From Flavobacterium soli DSM 19725 (GTDB taxonomy: Bacteria > Bacteroidota > Bacteroidia > Flavobacteriales > Flavobacteriaceae): 64,000 nt of DNA. The notes beneath the pieces are model-generated. The model searched no databases. It saw nothing but the letters and a program-made list of their open reading frames with translations, and was not told the origin of the DNA. The stretch covers positions 62,001 to 126,000 of the forward strand of contig NZ_AUGO01000001.1 in NCBI RefSeq assembly GCF_000422705.1. The letters run 5' to 3'. The first letter of the stretch is position 1. Every line of letters begins with the position of its first letter. Positions 44,987 to 55,295 of this stretch are shown here, piece by piece. The translations under genes were made by a program, and so were the position numbers.

Positions 44987-45376
44987 ATGAAAAATTTAGG
45001 ATTACATTCTTTTAAAATTATAGTCTTTTCAACTCTCTTGTTCTCTTCATATTCGTATTCTCAGGACGAAAAAGTTACTGTTACTCAAGATTCAAAATTT
45101 GAGAATTTATTAAGTGAAAAAAGAAGAATAAACTCCTCCATAACCATAAATGACCGCTATAAAATTCAAATTTTTAATGGTGATAGTGAAAATTCTAAAA
45201 AGACTTTGAATGAATTCAAAAGGGAATTCAAAACGCTTGATGGGACCATAATCTTCAATACCCCTTATTATAAGGTATGGGTTGGTAATTTTAAAACCAA
45301 AATTGAAGCCGAAAGAAACCTCATAGCACTTCAAAAAAAGTATCCGAATGCTCTACTTATAAAGCCTAACAAATAG
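44987..45376 (+). CDS. Small exported SPOR-domain protein
   Basis: A 129-residue protein with a signal peptide (about 1-25, ending SYSYSQ), a short linker, and a C-terminal SPOR domain: YKIQIFNGDSENSKKTLNEF, then FNTPYYKVWVGNFKTKIEAE and LQKKYPNALLIKP. SPOR domains bind denuded septal peptidoglycan glycans in the periplasm, which suggests a role in division or wall maintenance. Its partner is unknown. The start was moved to the ATG because the promoter overlaps the alternative TTG. It is divergent from the act operon and convergent with infB. Confidence 0.9.
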   Translation: MKNLGLHSFKIIVFSTLLFSSYSYSQDEKVTVTQDSKFENLLSEKRRINSSITINDRYKIQIFNGDSENSKKTLNEFKREFKTLDGTIIFNTPYYKVWVGNFKTKIEAERNLIALQKKYPNALLIKPNK

Positions 45377-45380
45377 GCAT

Positions 45381-45410
45381 AAAAAAATCCCGATTGCTCG
45401 GGATTTTTTA
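45381..45410. terminator. Bidirectional terminator between the SPOR gene and infB
   Basis: AAAAAAATCCCGA-TTGC-TCGGGATTTTTTA forms a strong stem with A and T runs on both sides. Confidence 0.9.
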
Positions 45411-45424
45411 TTTTATAGAAATTC

Positions 45425-48313
45425 TTATTTCAGTTTTTTCTTCACTGCAACTTCTTGGAAAGCCTCAATAACATCGTATTGTTCGATTTCATTGTATCCT
45501 TTGATTTGCATACCACAGTCATACCCTTTAGAAACTTCCTTCACATCATCTTTGAAACGTTTCAAAGCAATCAATTCACCTGTGTGAATCACAACCCCTT
45601 CTCTTATCAAACGTATTCTTGACGAACGGAATATTTTTCCATCGGTAACCATACAACCTGCAATTGAACCCACTTTCGAAATTTTGAATATCTCTCTGAT
45701 TTCGGCAGTTCCTGTAATCTCTTCTTTCATTTCTGGAGACAACATTCCTTCCATTGCATCCTTCAAATCGTCAATTGCATCGTAGATGATCGAGTAATTA
45801 CGGATATCGATTTCTTCCTTATCAGCTAACTGTCTTGCATTTCCTGCTGGACGAACGTTAAATCCGATGATGATGGCATCTGAAGCAGAAGCCAACATTA
45901 CGTCAGTTTCGGTAATTGCTCCAACACCTTTATGGATGATATTAATTTGAATTTCTTCGGTAGAAAGTTTAGAGAATGAATCTGATAATGCTTCAACAGA
46001 ACCATCAACGTCACCTTTAAGGATTATGTTCAATTCTTTAAACTGTCCTAATGCAATACGACGACCGATTTCCGCAAGGGTAATGTGGCGTTGTGTACGT
46101 ACTGATTGCTCACGCATTAATTGAGTACGTTTTGCAGCAATTTGTTTTGCTTCTCTTTCATCTTCAAAAACGTTAAATTTATCACCCGCTGTTGCCGCAC
46201 CATCCAAACCTAAAACCGATACTGGAGTTGAAGGACCCGCTTCTTTCACAACATTTCCTCTCTCATCATGCATCGCTTTGATCTTACCGTGGTGTTTTCC
46301 AGCAAGCATATAATCTCCTACTTTCAAAGTTCCGTTTTGAACCAAGATTGTAGAAACATATCCTTTTCCTTTATCCAAGAAAGCTTCAACAACAGTTCCT
46401 GAAGCAGCTCTGTTTGGATTTGCTTTCAATTCAAGGATTTCAGCTTCTAATAAAACTTTTTCTAATAAATCTTTTACACCTGTACCTACTTTTGCCGAAA
46501 TATCATGCGATTGGATTTTTCCACCCCAATCTTCAACAAGCAAGTTCATACCTGCCAATCTTTCCTTGATTTTCTCTGGATTAGCATTTGGTTTATCCAC
46601 CTTATTGATGGCAAATATGATTGGAACACCTGCTGCTTGAGCATGGCTGATTGCCTCCTTTGTTTGTGGCATGATGTCATCATCCGCTGCCACAACGATA
46701 ATAGCGATATCAGTAACTTGTGCTCCACGAGCTCTCATCGCAGTAAACGCTTCGTGACCTGGTGTATCAAGGAATGCAATTTTTTGACCATTATCCAAAG
46801 TTACTCCGTAAGCTCCGATGTGCTGTGTAATACCTCCCGACTCTCCAGCAATTACATTTTCTTTACGAATATAATCCAAAAGTGATGTTTTACCGTGATC
46901 GACGTGACCCATTACCGTAACAATTGGCGCTCTAGTCTCTAAATCTTCTTCAGAATCCACAACATCTTGGATAGAATCTTCTAATTCTGTTGTTATGAAT
47001 TCTACTTCGTAACCAAATTCGTCAGCAACGATTGTCAAAGTTTCAGCATCAAGACGCTGGTTCATGGTAACCATTATTCCTAATGACATACAGGTTCCAA
47101 TTACTTTCGTGATTGGCACATCCATCATTGTTGCAATTTCACCAACGGTAACAAATTCTGTTACTTTGATTGTTTTGCTTCCTTCTTCTAATGCTCTTTG
47201 TTCGTCATCCGATTTCTGACGGTGCGTATCCCTCTTGTCTCTTCTGTATTTGGCCGCTTTTGATTTACCACCTTTACCTTGAAGTTTTTCAAGAGTTTCT
47301 CTAATTTGATTTTTTACTTCTTCCTCTGTAGGCTCCACTTTTGCGACAATTGCCGGACGGTTTCCTTTTACGAAACCTGGCCTTGCACTTCTGTTAGCAT
47401 TATTTCCTCCCGTTCCCGGAGCATTTGGACGAATTATATTTCCTGGAGTTGCAGTCCCACCAGTTTGACCTGGCGCTCCTGGTTTTCCTGGGATTCTTTT
47501 TCTCTTATTTTTATTATTGTTATTATTGGCTGTGCCTGGAGCACCAGGAGTACCCGGTTTGTTTGGAACAATTTTAGGTTCTTCTTTTTTCTTTTTAGGC
47601 TTATTGAATTGAGATAAATCAATTGTTTTTCCTGTAAAAGTTGTTCCTGACAATTGAACATATTGCGTAGTAATTGCTTCGTCAGCGGGTTGTTCAGGAG
47701 TGGTAGTTACTGGAGCTTCTGCTTTTGGCGTTTCTGCTTTTGGAGCTTCTTCTTTTTTAACAACTGCCACTGGTTTTTCCTCCACCTTTTCAATTTTTTT
47801 CTCAACCACTACAGGTTTCTCCTTTGGAGTTTCTTGCTGAACTGGTTTTTCAACTACAACTTCAGGTGTTTTTTGTACTGGAGGAGTTTCAACAGGTTTT
47901 GCTGGAGCTACAGGCTCTTCTGCTTTTACAGCTGGTGTAGCTTTTTTAGGATTTAGATCAATCGTTCCTACTTGTTTAGGACCTGTCACTACAGCTTTCG
48001 CCTTGATAACTTCTTGCTGTCTTAAACGTTCTTCATCCAATTTGCGTTTTTCTTCGATTTCTTTCTCTCTCTCGATACGCAACGCTTCTTTTTCTTTTCT
48101 TTTTTCTTCACTTACTTCCAGTGAAGCTTCCTTTTTCCCCTTATCGCCAGCAAATTGATTTTGTAGGATACCATATTCTGCATCAGAAATTTTGGCGTTT
48201 GGATTTGCATCAATAGCAATTCCCTTATCTTTCAGATAATCAACGGCTCTTTCTAACGAAATATTGAATTCCCTTAAAACCTTGTTTATTCTTATTACTC
48301 TCTCTTCAGACAT
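45425..48313 (-). CDS. infB: Translation initiation factor IF-2
   Basis: IF-2 is the GTPase that delivers initiator tRNA to the 30S subunit. It has 962 residues. The N-terminal subdomain (1-50, [20 protein letters not shown]) is followed by a charged Lys/Glu/Pro-rich and then Gly/Asn-rich disordered linker (about 60-370). The G domain has G1 GHVDHGKT near 467, G3 DTPGHE and G4 NKVD. Domains II-IV end with [20 protein letters not shown] and [11 protein letters not shown]. It is the third gene of rimP-nusA-infB, 51 bases after nusA. Confidence 0.97.
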   Translation of the reverse strand: MSEERVIRINKVLREFNISLERAVDYLKDKGIAIDANPNAKISDAEYGILQNQFAGDKGKKEASLEVSEEKRKEKEALRIEREKEIEEKRKLDEERLRQQEVIKAKAVVTGPKQVGTIDLNPKKATPAVKAEEPVAPAKPVETPPVQKTPEVVVEKPVQQETPKEKPVVVEKKIEKVEEKPVAVVKKEEAPKAETPKAEAPVTTTPEQPADEAITTQYVQLSGTTFTGKTIDLSQFNKPKKKKEEPKIVPNKPGTPGAPGTANNNNNKNKRKRIPGKPGAPGQTGGTATPGNIIRPNAPGTGGNNANRSARPGFVKGNRPAIVAKVEPTEEEVKNQIRETLEKLQGKGGKSKAAKYRRDKRDTHRQKSDDEQRALEEGSKTIKVTEFVTVGEIATMMDVPITKVIGTCMSLGIMVTMNQRLDAETLTIVADEFGYEVEFITTELEDSIQDVVDSEEDLETRAPIVTVMGHVDHGKTSLLDYIRKENVIAGESGGITQHIGAYGVTLDNGQKIAFLDTPGHEAFTAMRARGAQVTDIAIIVVAADDDIMPQTKEAISHAQAAGVPIIFAINKVDKPNANPEKIKERLAGMNLLVEDWGGKIQSHDISAKVGTGVKDLLEKVLLEAEILELKANPNRAASGTVVEAFLDKGKGYVSTILVQNGTLKVGDYMLAGKHHGKIKAMHDERGNVVKEAGPSTPVSVLGLDGAATAGDKFNVFEDEREAKQIAAKRTQLMREQSVRTQRHITLAEIGRRIALGQFKELNIILKGDVDGSVEALSDSFSKLSTEEIQINIIHKGVGAITETDVMLASASDAIIIGFNVRPAGNARQLADKEEIDIRNYSIIYDAIDDLKDAMEGMLSPEMKEEITGTAEIREIFKISKVGSIAGCMVTDGKIFRSSRIRLIREGVVIHTGELIALKRFKDDVKEVSKGYDCGMQIKGYNEIEQYDVIEAFQEVAVKKKLK

Positions 48314-48364
48314 AAAAACTTTTTATTATTACCTATTTTGTTGTGTTGTTGTAAGAAGAGTTAA

Positions 48365-49609
48365 TTAGGCATTAAACTCTTCATTTAATATTCTCATTAC
48401 ATCCAAAATCGTTTCCTCTTCTAGATCTGTTCTTCTAACCAAATCGTTCACATCTTGTTTCAAGATGCTTCTTGCTGTATCTAAACCAATTTTAGCAAAT
48501 TCTTCAATAACCCAAGCTTCGATTTCGTCTGAGAATTCTGTTAATTCAACATCATCTTCTTCTTCAGCGATGTTTCCTTCTCTAATTACATCTAGCTCAT
48601 ATCCTGTTAATTGACCAGCCAATTTTATGTTATGACCTCCTCTACCAATTGCTTTTGATACTTCTTCTAATTTCAAAAACACTTCAGCTCTTTTTGTTTC
48701 TTCATTGATTTTGATTGAAGATACTTTAGCAGGGCTTAATGCTCTTGTAATATACAATTGAATGTTTGTTGTATAATTGATAACATCGATATTTTCATTT
48801 CCTAATTCACGAACAATTCCGTGAATACGAGAACCTTTCATACCAACACATGCTCCAACAGGATCAATTCTATCGTCATAAGAATCTACAGCTACTTTTG
48901 CTTTTTCGCCTGGAATCCTTACTACGTTTTTCACCATAATCAAACCGTCGAAAACCTCTGGAATTTCTTGTTCAAATAATTTTTCTAGGAACTTTTCTGA
49001 GGTTCTAGACATAATAATTTGAGGTTTATTTCCTTTCAATTCAACGTTTTCAATAATTCCTCTAACATTATCTCCTTTACGAAAAAAGTCAGATGGAATT
49101 TGTTTTTCTTTTGGAAGAACGATTTCATTTCCTTCATCATCCACCAAAATTACAACTCTTGGACGAACATGGTGTACTTCTGCAGTATAAATTTCACCTA
49201 TTAGATCTTTAAATTGCTTGTATAGATTTGTATTGTCGTGTTCGTGTATCTTAGAAATAAGGTTTTGACGCAGTGCCAAAATAGCTCTTCTTCCTAAATC
49301 AATCAATTTTACTTCTTCTGAAACCTCTTCTCCAATTTCGAAATCAGGCTCAATTTTTCTAGCTTCTGTTAGGGTAATTTCAAGGTGATCCAAATCAAGG
49401 TCATCATCTGCCACAATCACTCTTCTCTGCCATATTTCCATATCTCCTTTATCAGGATTGATGATGATGTCAAAATTATCATCAGAACCAAATTTCTTTT
49501 TCAATGCGTTTCTAAACACATCTTCCAAAATTGCCATAAGCGTTACACGATCAATGAGTTTGTCATCTTTAAACTCTGAAAATGATTCGATTAATGCTAA
49601 ATTCTCCAT
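48365..49609 (-). CDS. nusA: Transcription termination/antitermination factor NusA
   Basis: NusA binds RNA polymerase and nascent RNA to modulate pausing, termination and antitermination. The 414-residue protein has an N-terminal polymerase-binding domain (1-125), an S1 domain (about 135-200), and two KH domains (DPVGACVGMKGSRIHGIVRE near 255 and KAIGRGGHNIKLAGQLTGYE near 320). It lacks the C-terminal acidic repeats of E. coli NusA but ends in one helical segment. It starts two bases after the rimP stop, so the two are coupled. Confidence 0.96.
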   Translation of the reverse strand: MENLALIESFSEFKDDKLIDRVTLMAILEDVFRNALKKKFGSDDNFDIIINPDKGDMEIWQRRVIVADDDLDLDHLEITLTEARKIEPDFEIGEEVSEEVKLIDLGRRAILALRQNLISKIHEHDNTNLYKQFKDLIGEIYTAEVHHVRPRVVILVDDEGNEIVLPKEKQIPSDFFRKGDNVRGIIENVELKGNKPQIIMSRTSEKFLEKLFEQEIPEVFDGLIMVKNVVRIPGEKAKVAVDSYDDRIDPVGACVGMKGSRIHGIVRELGNENIDVINYTTNIQLYITRALSPAKVSSIKINEETKRAEVFLKLEEVSKAIGRGGHNIKLAGQLTGYELDVIREGNIAEEEDDVELTEFSDEIEAWVIEEFAKIGLDTARSILKQDVNDLVRRTDLEEETILDVMRILNEEFNA

Positions 49610-49611
49610 AA

Positions 49612-50076
49612 TTAAAATATTACTGTAACAATTGCTTCTTTTATATCTGTGTATGGAATTTCCTGTCTTTTTTGAACAGTTTCCTTTCCTTTTCCTAATT
49701 TTTTAGGCTCTCTCGCTTCCCATGCTAATGTGATGAATTCATCATTTGCATCTACCAATTCTGCTTCAATTGTAGATTCTGCCAACTTTACGATTAGCAT
49801 TCTGCCAATATTTTTTTTGTATTGGCGAACTAATTTTAAGGGCGAGCCTACTCCAACTGAAGCTACTTCTAAAGAAAAATCTTGTTCTTCTCGATCAAGA
49901 TTATGTTCGATTGCACGACTCACATCAATACAATCCTGCAATACCACTCCGTTATCACCATCTAAAGTTACAATAATTTTAAATGCGTCGGTAATGGTTA
50001 GATCAATTAAAAAAATGGATGGCTTTTCTTGTAATCCTTCATTTAATAAATCGATAACTTTTTCTCTGAATGTCAT
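49612..50076 (-). CDS. rimP: Ribosome maturation factor RimP
   Basis: RimP assists 30S maturation. The 154-residue protein has the two-domain architecture: residues 1-75 ([40 protein letters not shown]) and a C-terminal Sm-like domain with [20 protein letters not shown]. The start is set at the ATG 50076, giving [11 protein letters not shown]. An extension to 50112 would translate through a strong hairpin and is rejected. It is the first gene of rimP-nusA-infB, the conserved bacterial order. Confidence 0.94.
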   Translation of the reverse strand: MTFREKVIDLLNEGLQEKPSIFLIDLTITDAFKIIVTLDGDNGVVLQDCIDVSRAIEHNLDREEQDFSLEVASVGVGSPLKLVRQYKKNIGRMLIVKLAESTIEAELVDANDEFITLAWEAREPKKLGKGKETVQKRQEIPYTDIKEAIVTVIF

Positions 50077-50086
50077 AATTTTATAA

Positions 50087-50110
50087 AAAGAGGGAAGCAT
50101 TGCTTCCCTC
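50087..50110 (-). promoter_or_regulatory. Terminator-like hairpin in the rimP-nusA-infB leader
   Basis: On the minus strand GAGGGAAGC-AAT-GCTTCCCTC forms a perfect 9-bp stem followed by TTTTTATAAAATT and the rimP ATG 10-12 bases later. It lies inside the leader predicted from the -7 element at 50139-50146, so it may act as an attenuator. Confidence 0.65.
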
Positions 50111-50138
50111 ATTATTCAATTTTTAATAAATAACGGTG

Positions 50139-50167
50139 CAAATATAGTGTTTTTTTTATAAATCAAA
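50139..50167 (-). promoter_or_regulatory. Promoter of rimP-nusA-infB
   Basis: On the minus strand TTTG, a 17-base AT-rich spacer and TATATTTG, about 63 bases ahead of the rimP start codon. Confidence 0.6.
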
Positions 50168-50247
50168 AATGATTGCACATTGTTTAAAATATTCTTACCT
50201 TTAATTCATTAAAAAACAATTAAAACACCAACCCTTATCCTTTTTTT

Positions 50248-51072
50248 ATGAAAAGAATTTTAGTACCCACCGATTTTTCCGAGCATGCTGAATATGCTAT
50301 TAAAGTAGCGGCTCAAATTGCTAAAAAAAATAATTGTGAAATCTTCCTTCTAAATTTACTTGACTTGCCAACTCACATGAATGACGCGGTTAGTAGCGGA
50401 GTTAATATTCCTGAAGTAATGCTGTATTTAAGAAAAACTAATGAAAGGCTTGAAGAACTTAAAGATGCTCCTTTTTTCGAAGGACTACAAGTTACAGCCG
50501 AAGCTAGAATAGAAAGAGCTTTTGAAGGTATTGTAACGTATAGCAAAGAGCACAATGTTGACTTGATTGTGATGGGTTCTCACGGTTCATCCGGTTTTCA
50601 AGAAATGTTTATAGGATCTAATACTGAAAAAGTTGTTCGCGCATCCGACATTCCTGTTTTGGTTATCAAAAATGAGATCACAGAATTCAGAGCAGAGAAT
50701 TTTGTTTTTGCTTCGGATTTCTCTGGAGAGATTAAAAAACCGTTCCAAAAACTGGTAGATTTTGCAAATCTATTTGATGCAAATCTAAATCTTGTAATGA
50801 TAAACACTCCAAATAGTTTCAAAACGACGATTACTGCACAAAAAATCATGAGTGATTTTGTCAAGAATTTTGCAATAAACCGATACTCATTAAATATCTA
50901 CAATGACGCAAATATCGAAAAAGGTATCATTAATTACTCCAACAGTGTTGATGCAGATTTGATTGGGATTTGTACTCACGGAAGAACTGGATTAGCTCAC
51001 TTTTTCAACGGAAGCATTAGCGAAGATATTGTAAATCATGCAATAAGACCTGTTATTACTTTTAAAATTTAA
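50248..51072 (+). CDS. Tandem universal stress protein
   Basis: A 274-residue cytosolic protein made of two Usp domains. The first (about 1-142) begins MKRILVPTDFSEHAEYAIKV and ends with the nucleotide-binding loop GSHGSSGFQEMFIGSNTEKV, a near-consensus GxxGx9G. The second (about 148-274) begins NFVFASDFSGEIKKPF and ends THGRTGLAHFFNGSISEDIV. Usp proteins bind ATP or other ligands and respond to stress or respiratory state; the precise role is unknown. It is divergent from rimP and closed by a terminator shared with the tRNA gene. Confidence 0.93.
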   Translation: MKRILVPTDFSEHAEYAIKVAAQIAKKNNCEIFLLNLLDLPTHMNDAVSSGVNIPEVMLYLRKTNERLEELKDAPFFEGLQVTAEARIERAFEGIVTYSKEHNVDLIVMGSHGSSGFQEMFIGSNTEKVVRASDIPVLVIKNEITEFRAENFVFASDFSGEIKKPFQKLVDFANLFDANLNLVMINTPNSFKTTITAQKIMSDFVKNFAINRYSLNIYNDANIEKGIINYSNSVDADLIGICTHGRTGLAHFFNGSISEDIVNHAIRPVITFKI

Positions 51073-51097
51073 TTCAAAAAACATAACTTTTTGGCAT

Positions 51098-51132
51098 AAA
51101 AAAAACCTCTCAATTTCTTGAGAGGTTTTTTT
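51098..51132. terminator. Bidirectional terminator between the Usp gene and tRNA-Gln
   Basis: AAAAAACCTCTCAA and TTGAGAGGTTTTTT form a long stem with A/T runs on both sides, placed to stop both convergent transcripts. Confidence 0.88.
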
Positions 51133-51133
51133 G

Positions 51134-51204
51134 TTGGTCTACTAGGACTCGAACCTAGAAAGACTGCACCAAAAACAGTTGTGTTACCATTACACCATAG
51201 ACCA
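51134..51204 (-). tRNA. tRNA-Gln (anticodon TTG)
   Basis: On the minus strand the cloverleaf closes fully. The acceptor stem is TGGTCTA / TAGACCA and the discriminator is A. The D arm is GTGTAATGGTAACAC, the anticodon arm is ACTGT-TTTTGGT-GCAGT with anticodon TTG, and the T arm is TAGG-TTCGAGTC-CCTA-like (TAGGTTCGAGTCCTA). It is 71 nt long with no encoded CCA. A TAAATTTG -7 element precedes it. Confidence 0.95.
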
Positions 51205-51222
51205 GCTTGCTTATTGCGAGTG

Positions 51223-51230
51223 CAAATTTA
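51223..51230 (-). promoter_or_regulatory. -7 promoter element of tRNA-Gln
   Basis: TAAATTTG on the minus strand, 18 bases before the mature tRNA 5' end; TTTTTG lies further upstream. Confidence 0.55.
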
Positions 51231-51354
51231 ATACAAAAATCATCTCTCACAAATTTTTTGACAAAAAAAATTAAAAAATATTTTTTATCATTCCATTCCG
51301 CAAAAAAGCTTTTTCTTTGTAAACGGAAAAATAAAAACAAATCATTACATTAAT

Positions 51355-54300
51355 ATGATGACATTTAACTTCAAAAAATGGAACACAATTTTAGGATGGA
51401 TCGCTTTTGCAATAGCTTTAGCAACCTATTCATTAACTGTTGAACCAACTTTAAGCTTCTGGGATTGTGGAGAATATATTGCAACTTCGGCAAAACTAGA
51501 GGTAGGCCATCCTCCGGGAGCCCCTTTATATCAAATGCTTGGAGCTTTCTTTGCAATGTTTGCCTTTGGAAACAATCAAATGATTGCATTAATGGTCAAT
51601 ATGATGTCGGTTTTTTCGAGTGCCTTTACTATATTATTTATGTTTTGGTCGTCGTCAATCTTATTAAAAAATCTGATTTCTAAATTTTCTGAAGTAGATC
51701 GAAACAATTCTATCGTTATTTTGGGTAGTGCTTTTGTTGGCTCGATGGCCTACACCTTTTCGGATAGTTTTTGGTATAATGCTGTAGAAGCCGAAGTATA
51801 TTCGATGGCATCCTTATTTATCGCAGTTTTATTTTGGCTTGGTTTAAGATGGGAACAAGACATGGACAAGCCAAGAGGAAACAAATGGTTGCTTATTATT
51901 TCGCTTGTCATTGGACTTTCGTTTGGAGTTCACTTCATGGCATTATTGACTATCCCTTCTATCGGATTCTTATATTACTTCAAACATTACAAAACTGTTA
52001 CCGTAAAAAACTTTATCATTGCCAACATTGTTGTTGTATCGGTTTTGCTGTTTATCTTCAAATTACTTTTGCCTTTAACAATGGGATTCTTCGGGAAAAC
52101 CGAAGTTTTCATGGTCAACAGCATGGGATTACCTTTTGATTCAGGAACCATTTTCGTAGCCTTGTTATTTGTTGCTTTCTTTTATTTTGGTTTAAAATAC
52201 ACTAAAATGAAAGGATATATTCAAATCAACACTTTGTTATTAAGTATCTTGTTTATTCTTATTGGGTTTTCAACTTGGATGATGTTACCTATTCGTGCCA
52301 ATGCAAACACCGTAATCAACGAAAATAAACCATCGGATGCAAGAGAAGTCTTGGCTTATTATAATAGAGAACAATATGGTGTAAACCCTTTGTTCTATGG
52401 TCCACAATTTACAGATACTTATGCAGGTTTAGACCCAGACACACCTTATCTTGATAAAGCTCCTAATTACGAAAGAGACTATAAAACAGGAAAGTATGTT
52501 ATTGTAAACAATTATAAAAATGCCGAACAAAATAGTGATGACAGACACAAAGGATTCCTTCCAAGAATGTGGAGTACAGATCATGCTACAAATTATATGA
52601 CCTTTACAAATCCAGTTGAGTTTAGAATCAATCCTGAATATGCTCATGAAAAAGAACTGGTTCAGATAATTGCTGAATTTAGAAAAGCCTTCAATCAGAG
52701 AGAAATTGATCTCGATGGCTATCATAAATTTCTTAAAAGCTACGGAGAATATCTGATTATTGAAAAACCTACCATGAGCGATAATTTAGGCTTCATGTTT
52801 GAATACCAATTTGGCTACATGTATTGGAGGTATTTAATGTGGAATTTCGCAGGAAGACAAAGTGACAACCAAGGAAAGTATGACAACCTTGACGGAAACT
52901 GGATGACTGGTATTAAATATTTTGATGAATTAAGACTAGGCTCTCAAGACAATCTTCCTTCTGACGTATTGGAAAACAAAGGACGAAATTTTTATTTCTT
53001 CTTACCTTTTATATTAGGCTTAATTGGTTTGATTTACCACGCCAATAAAGATTTAAAGAGTTTTTATGTACTTCTTGTATTATTCTTATTTACAGGATTG
53101 GCCTTAAAGATTTACCTCAACGAACGTCCATTCGAACCACGCGAAAGAGATTATGCTTTAGTTGGGTCGTTCTATGTATTTGCCATTTGGATTGGGTTTG
53201 GAGTGTATGCCATATATGATACTGTGAAAAATTGGCTACAGCCAAAAATTGCCGGACCAGTAGTTATTGTAGCTTCCCTATTGATAGCACCTGTATTAAT
53301 GGGCTCTCAAAACTGGGATGATCATGATAGATCAGGAAAATATACTGCATTAGCAATGGCAAAAGCCTATTTGAGCTCATGTGAACCCAATGCGATATTG
53401 TTTACCATTGGCGACAATGACACGTTCCCGCTTTGGTATGCTCAAGAAATTGAAGGATTTAGAACCGATGTCCGAATTGTAAACACCAGCCTGTTCATGA
53501 CCGATTGGTATATTGACCAGATGAAAGCGAAAGCTTATGAATCAGAGCCAATGCCTATTTCGTTTACACACGATCAATATGTTGGAGATAAATTGGATTA
53601 CACACTTCACAACCCGAAAACTGAAAACCGCTGGGACATCAAGGATTTCTTGAATTTCATTGCAATGGATGACCCGAGAACGATAATCGAGATGAATAAT
53701 GGTCAGAAAATACATTTCTATCCAACCAATAAAATCAGAATTCCGGTTGATAAAAATGCTGTTATTGCAAACAAAGTCGTGAGTCCAAAATTCTATGACT
53801 CAATCGTTCCTTACATTGATATTGATATCAAAGGACAAGCATTATATAAAAACCGACTGATGATGCTTGATATCGTTGCCAATAACAACTGGAAACGACC
53901 AATTTATTTCACAGGTGGAAGCTTTGGCGATGATGACTATATTTGGATGAAAAATTTCCTGCAATTAGACGGAATGGTTTACAAACTAGTTCCCGTGAAA
54001 AATGACATTGAAAAAATGGCAAGTCCTCTGGATATGGGTCAGATTGATTCAGATAAAATGTATGACATTGTGATGAAATGGGATTGGGGTAACGGCGAAA
54101 GTCCTAATATTTATCATGATCCAGAAACTAGAAAAAATAGCATCACCTATAGAACCAATCTTGCACGATTGATGGAACAGTTGATTAACGAAGGTAAAAA
54201 CGACAAAGCCAAGAAAATTATTGACTTGGCGATGGAAAAGATGCCTTTGGAATATTATGGCTTTTACACCATGATCGAACCATTTGCAGCAGGATATTAT

Positions 54301-54561
54301 GAAGTAAAAGAACCTGCTAAAGCAAGAAAGATCTTGACACAACTTATTGGAAAATACCAAGAGAATTTAAAATTCTATAGTAACTTGAAATCAAACGAAC
54401 AGATGGAACTGTATGTTGAAATCATAACCGATATCGAAAGATACAGGGATTTATTATTGGTCATGAAAGAGCGAGGTGATATTGAATTCTATAACTCCAA
54501 CAAAGCAGCTTTTAATTCCTATAATAAAATGTTTTCACGCTTTAAACGCGATAGCGAATAA
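51355..54561 (+). CDS. DUF2723 family large membrane protein, putative protein O-glycosylation-related
   Basis: A 1068-residue protein of the DUF2723 family (1067 if the second ATG at 51358 is used). The N-terminal 430 residues contain about eight transmembrane helices and begin with the diagnostic YSLTVEPTLSFWDCGEYIAT and LEVGHPPGAPLYQMLGAFFA. These resemble the first loop acidic motifs of GT-C glycosyltransferases such as PMT/oligosaccharyltransferases. More helices lie at about 545-640. A soluble domain follows with SCEPNAILFTIGDNDTFPLW and a C-terminal helical repeat region (about 920-1060). The family is abundant in Bacteroidota, and a GT-C activity is inferred, not shown. It is followed by a terminator. 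Confidence 0.9.
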   Translation: MMTFNFKKWNTILGWIAFAIALATYSLTVEPTLSFWDCGEYIATSAKLEVGHPPGAPLYQMLGAFFAMFAFGNNQMIALMVNMMSVFSSAFTILFMFWSSSILLKNLISKFSEVDRNNSIVILGSAFVGSMAYTFSDSFWYNAVEAEVYSMASLFIAVLFWLGLRWEQDMDKPRGNKWLLIISLVIGLSFGVHFMALLTIPSIGFLYYFKHYKTVTVKNFIIANIVVVSVLLFIFKLLLPLTMGFFGKTEVFMVNSMGLPFDSGTIFVALLFVAFFYFGLKYTKMKGYIQINTLLLSILFILIGFSTWMMLPIRANANTVINENKPSDAREVLAYYNREQYGVNPLFYGPQFTDTYAGLDPDTPYLDKAPNYERDYKTGKYVIVNNYKNAEQNSDDRHKGFLPRMWSTDHATNYMTFTNPVEFRINPEYAHEKELVQIIAEFRKAFNQREIDLDGYHKFLKSYGEYLIIEKPTMSDNLGFMFEYQFGYMYWRYLMWNFAGRQSDNQGKYDNLDGNWMTGIKYFDELRLGSQDNLPSDVLENKGRNFYFFLPFILGLIGLIYHANKDLKSFYVLLVLFLFTGLALKIYLNERPFEPRERDYALVGSFYVFAIWIGFGVYAIYDTVKNWLQPKIAGPVVIVASLLIAPVLMGSQNWDDHDRSGKYTALAMAKAYLSSCEPNAILFTIGDNDTFPLWYAQEIEGFRTDVRIVNTSLFMTDWYIDQMKAKAYESEPMPISFTHDQYVGDKLDYTLHNPKTENRWDIKDFLNFIAMDDPRTIIEMNNGQKIHFYPTNKIRIPVDKNAVIANKVVSPKFYDSIVPYIDIDIKGQALYKNRLMMLDIVANNNWKRPIYFTGGSFGDDDYIWMKNFLQLDGMVYKLVPVKNDIEKMASPLDMGQIDSDKMYDIVMKWDWGNGESPNIYHDPETRKNSITYRTNLARLMEQLINEGKNDKAKKIIDLAMEKMPLEYYGFYTMIEPFAAGYYEVKEPAKARKILTQLIGKYQENLKFYSNLKSNEQMELYVEIITDIERYRDLLLVMKERGDIEFYNSNKAAFNSYNKMFSRFKRDSE

Positions 54562-54584
54562 AAAAAAACTAAATAAATCAAAAT

Positions 54585-54622
54585 AAAATGCAGCGTTGTT
54601 GAAAAATAGCGCTGCATTTTTT
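54585..54622 (+). terminator. Intrinsic terminator after the DUF2723 gene
   Basis: AAAATGCAGCG and CGCTGCATTTT pair around a 14-base loop, followed by T residues. Confidence 0.75.
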
Positions 54623-54650
54623 ATTTTTACAACCATACAAAAAACCCTCC

Positions 54651-55295
54651 ATGAAGTTCTACTGGATCAAGACGCATTTCCTTATCAAGAAAATTTTTTC
54701 CGGATTTGTTTGGGATTTTCCTACTACTGAAAAAAAAGTATATTTGACCTTTGATGATGGTCCAACTCCTGAAGTAACTGAATGGACATTGGATCAGTTA
54801 AAACAATTTGATGCAAAAGCAACATTTTTTTGTATAGGCGAAAACATCCAAAAGCATCCCGAAATTTTTCAGAAACTTGTACAAGAAGGACATTCGATTG
54901 GAAATCATACCTTCAACCATTTAAACGGATGGAAAACATCAACAGAAAATTATATCGAGAACTTTAAACAATGTGAAGCCGAAATTCTAAAACAATTCTC
55001 AATCTTACATCTAAAATCAAAGCTTTTCCGTCCGCCTTACGGCAAGATAAAATTCGGCCAGTCCAAGATAGCGAAAGGCATGGGTTATAAAATCATAATG
55101 TGGGATGTGTTGAGTGCAGATTTTGACACGACAGTTTCACCAGAAAAATGTCTTCAAAACGTTATCAAAAACGCGAAAAGCGGAAGTGTGATTATTTTCC
55201 ACGACAGTCTAAAGGCGTCTAAAAACTTAGAACATGCCCTACCGAAAACATTGGCTTTTTTAAAAGAAAATGGATATAAATGTGAAGCGATTTAG
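54651..55295 (+). CDS. Polysaccharide deacetylase (NodB-like)
   Basis: A 214-residue carbohydrate esterase family 4 protein. Motif 1 is LTFDDGPTPE with Asp35/Asp36. Motif 2 is HSIGNHTFNH with both metal-binding His. Motif 3 is RPPYGK, and later motifs are MWDVLSADFD and IIFHDS. A short hydrophobic, basic N-terminus (MKFYWIKTHFLIKKIFSGFV) may act as an anchor rather than a cleaved signal. It probably removes acetyl groups from peptidoglycan or a surface glycan. Its stop overlaps that of the convergent thioredoxin-fold gene. Confidence 0.92.
   Translation: MKFYWIKTHFLIKKIFSGFVWDFPTTEKKVYLTFDDGPTPEVTEWTLDQLKQFDAKATFFCIGENIQKHPEIFQKLVQEGHSIGNHTFNHLNGWKTSTENYIENFKQCEAEILKQFSILHLKSKLFRPPYGKIKFGQSKIAKGMGYKIIMWDVLSADFDTTVSPEKCLQNVIKNAKSGSVIIFHDSLKASKNLEHALPKTLAFLKENGYKCEAI

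Noticed and set aside
46505..46885. A 126-codon open frame opposite infB
   Set aside because: It lies antisense to the GTPase domain of IF-2, is rich in Cys, Trp and Phe as expected from reading complementary codons, and has no start signals.
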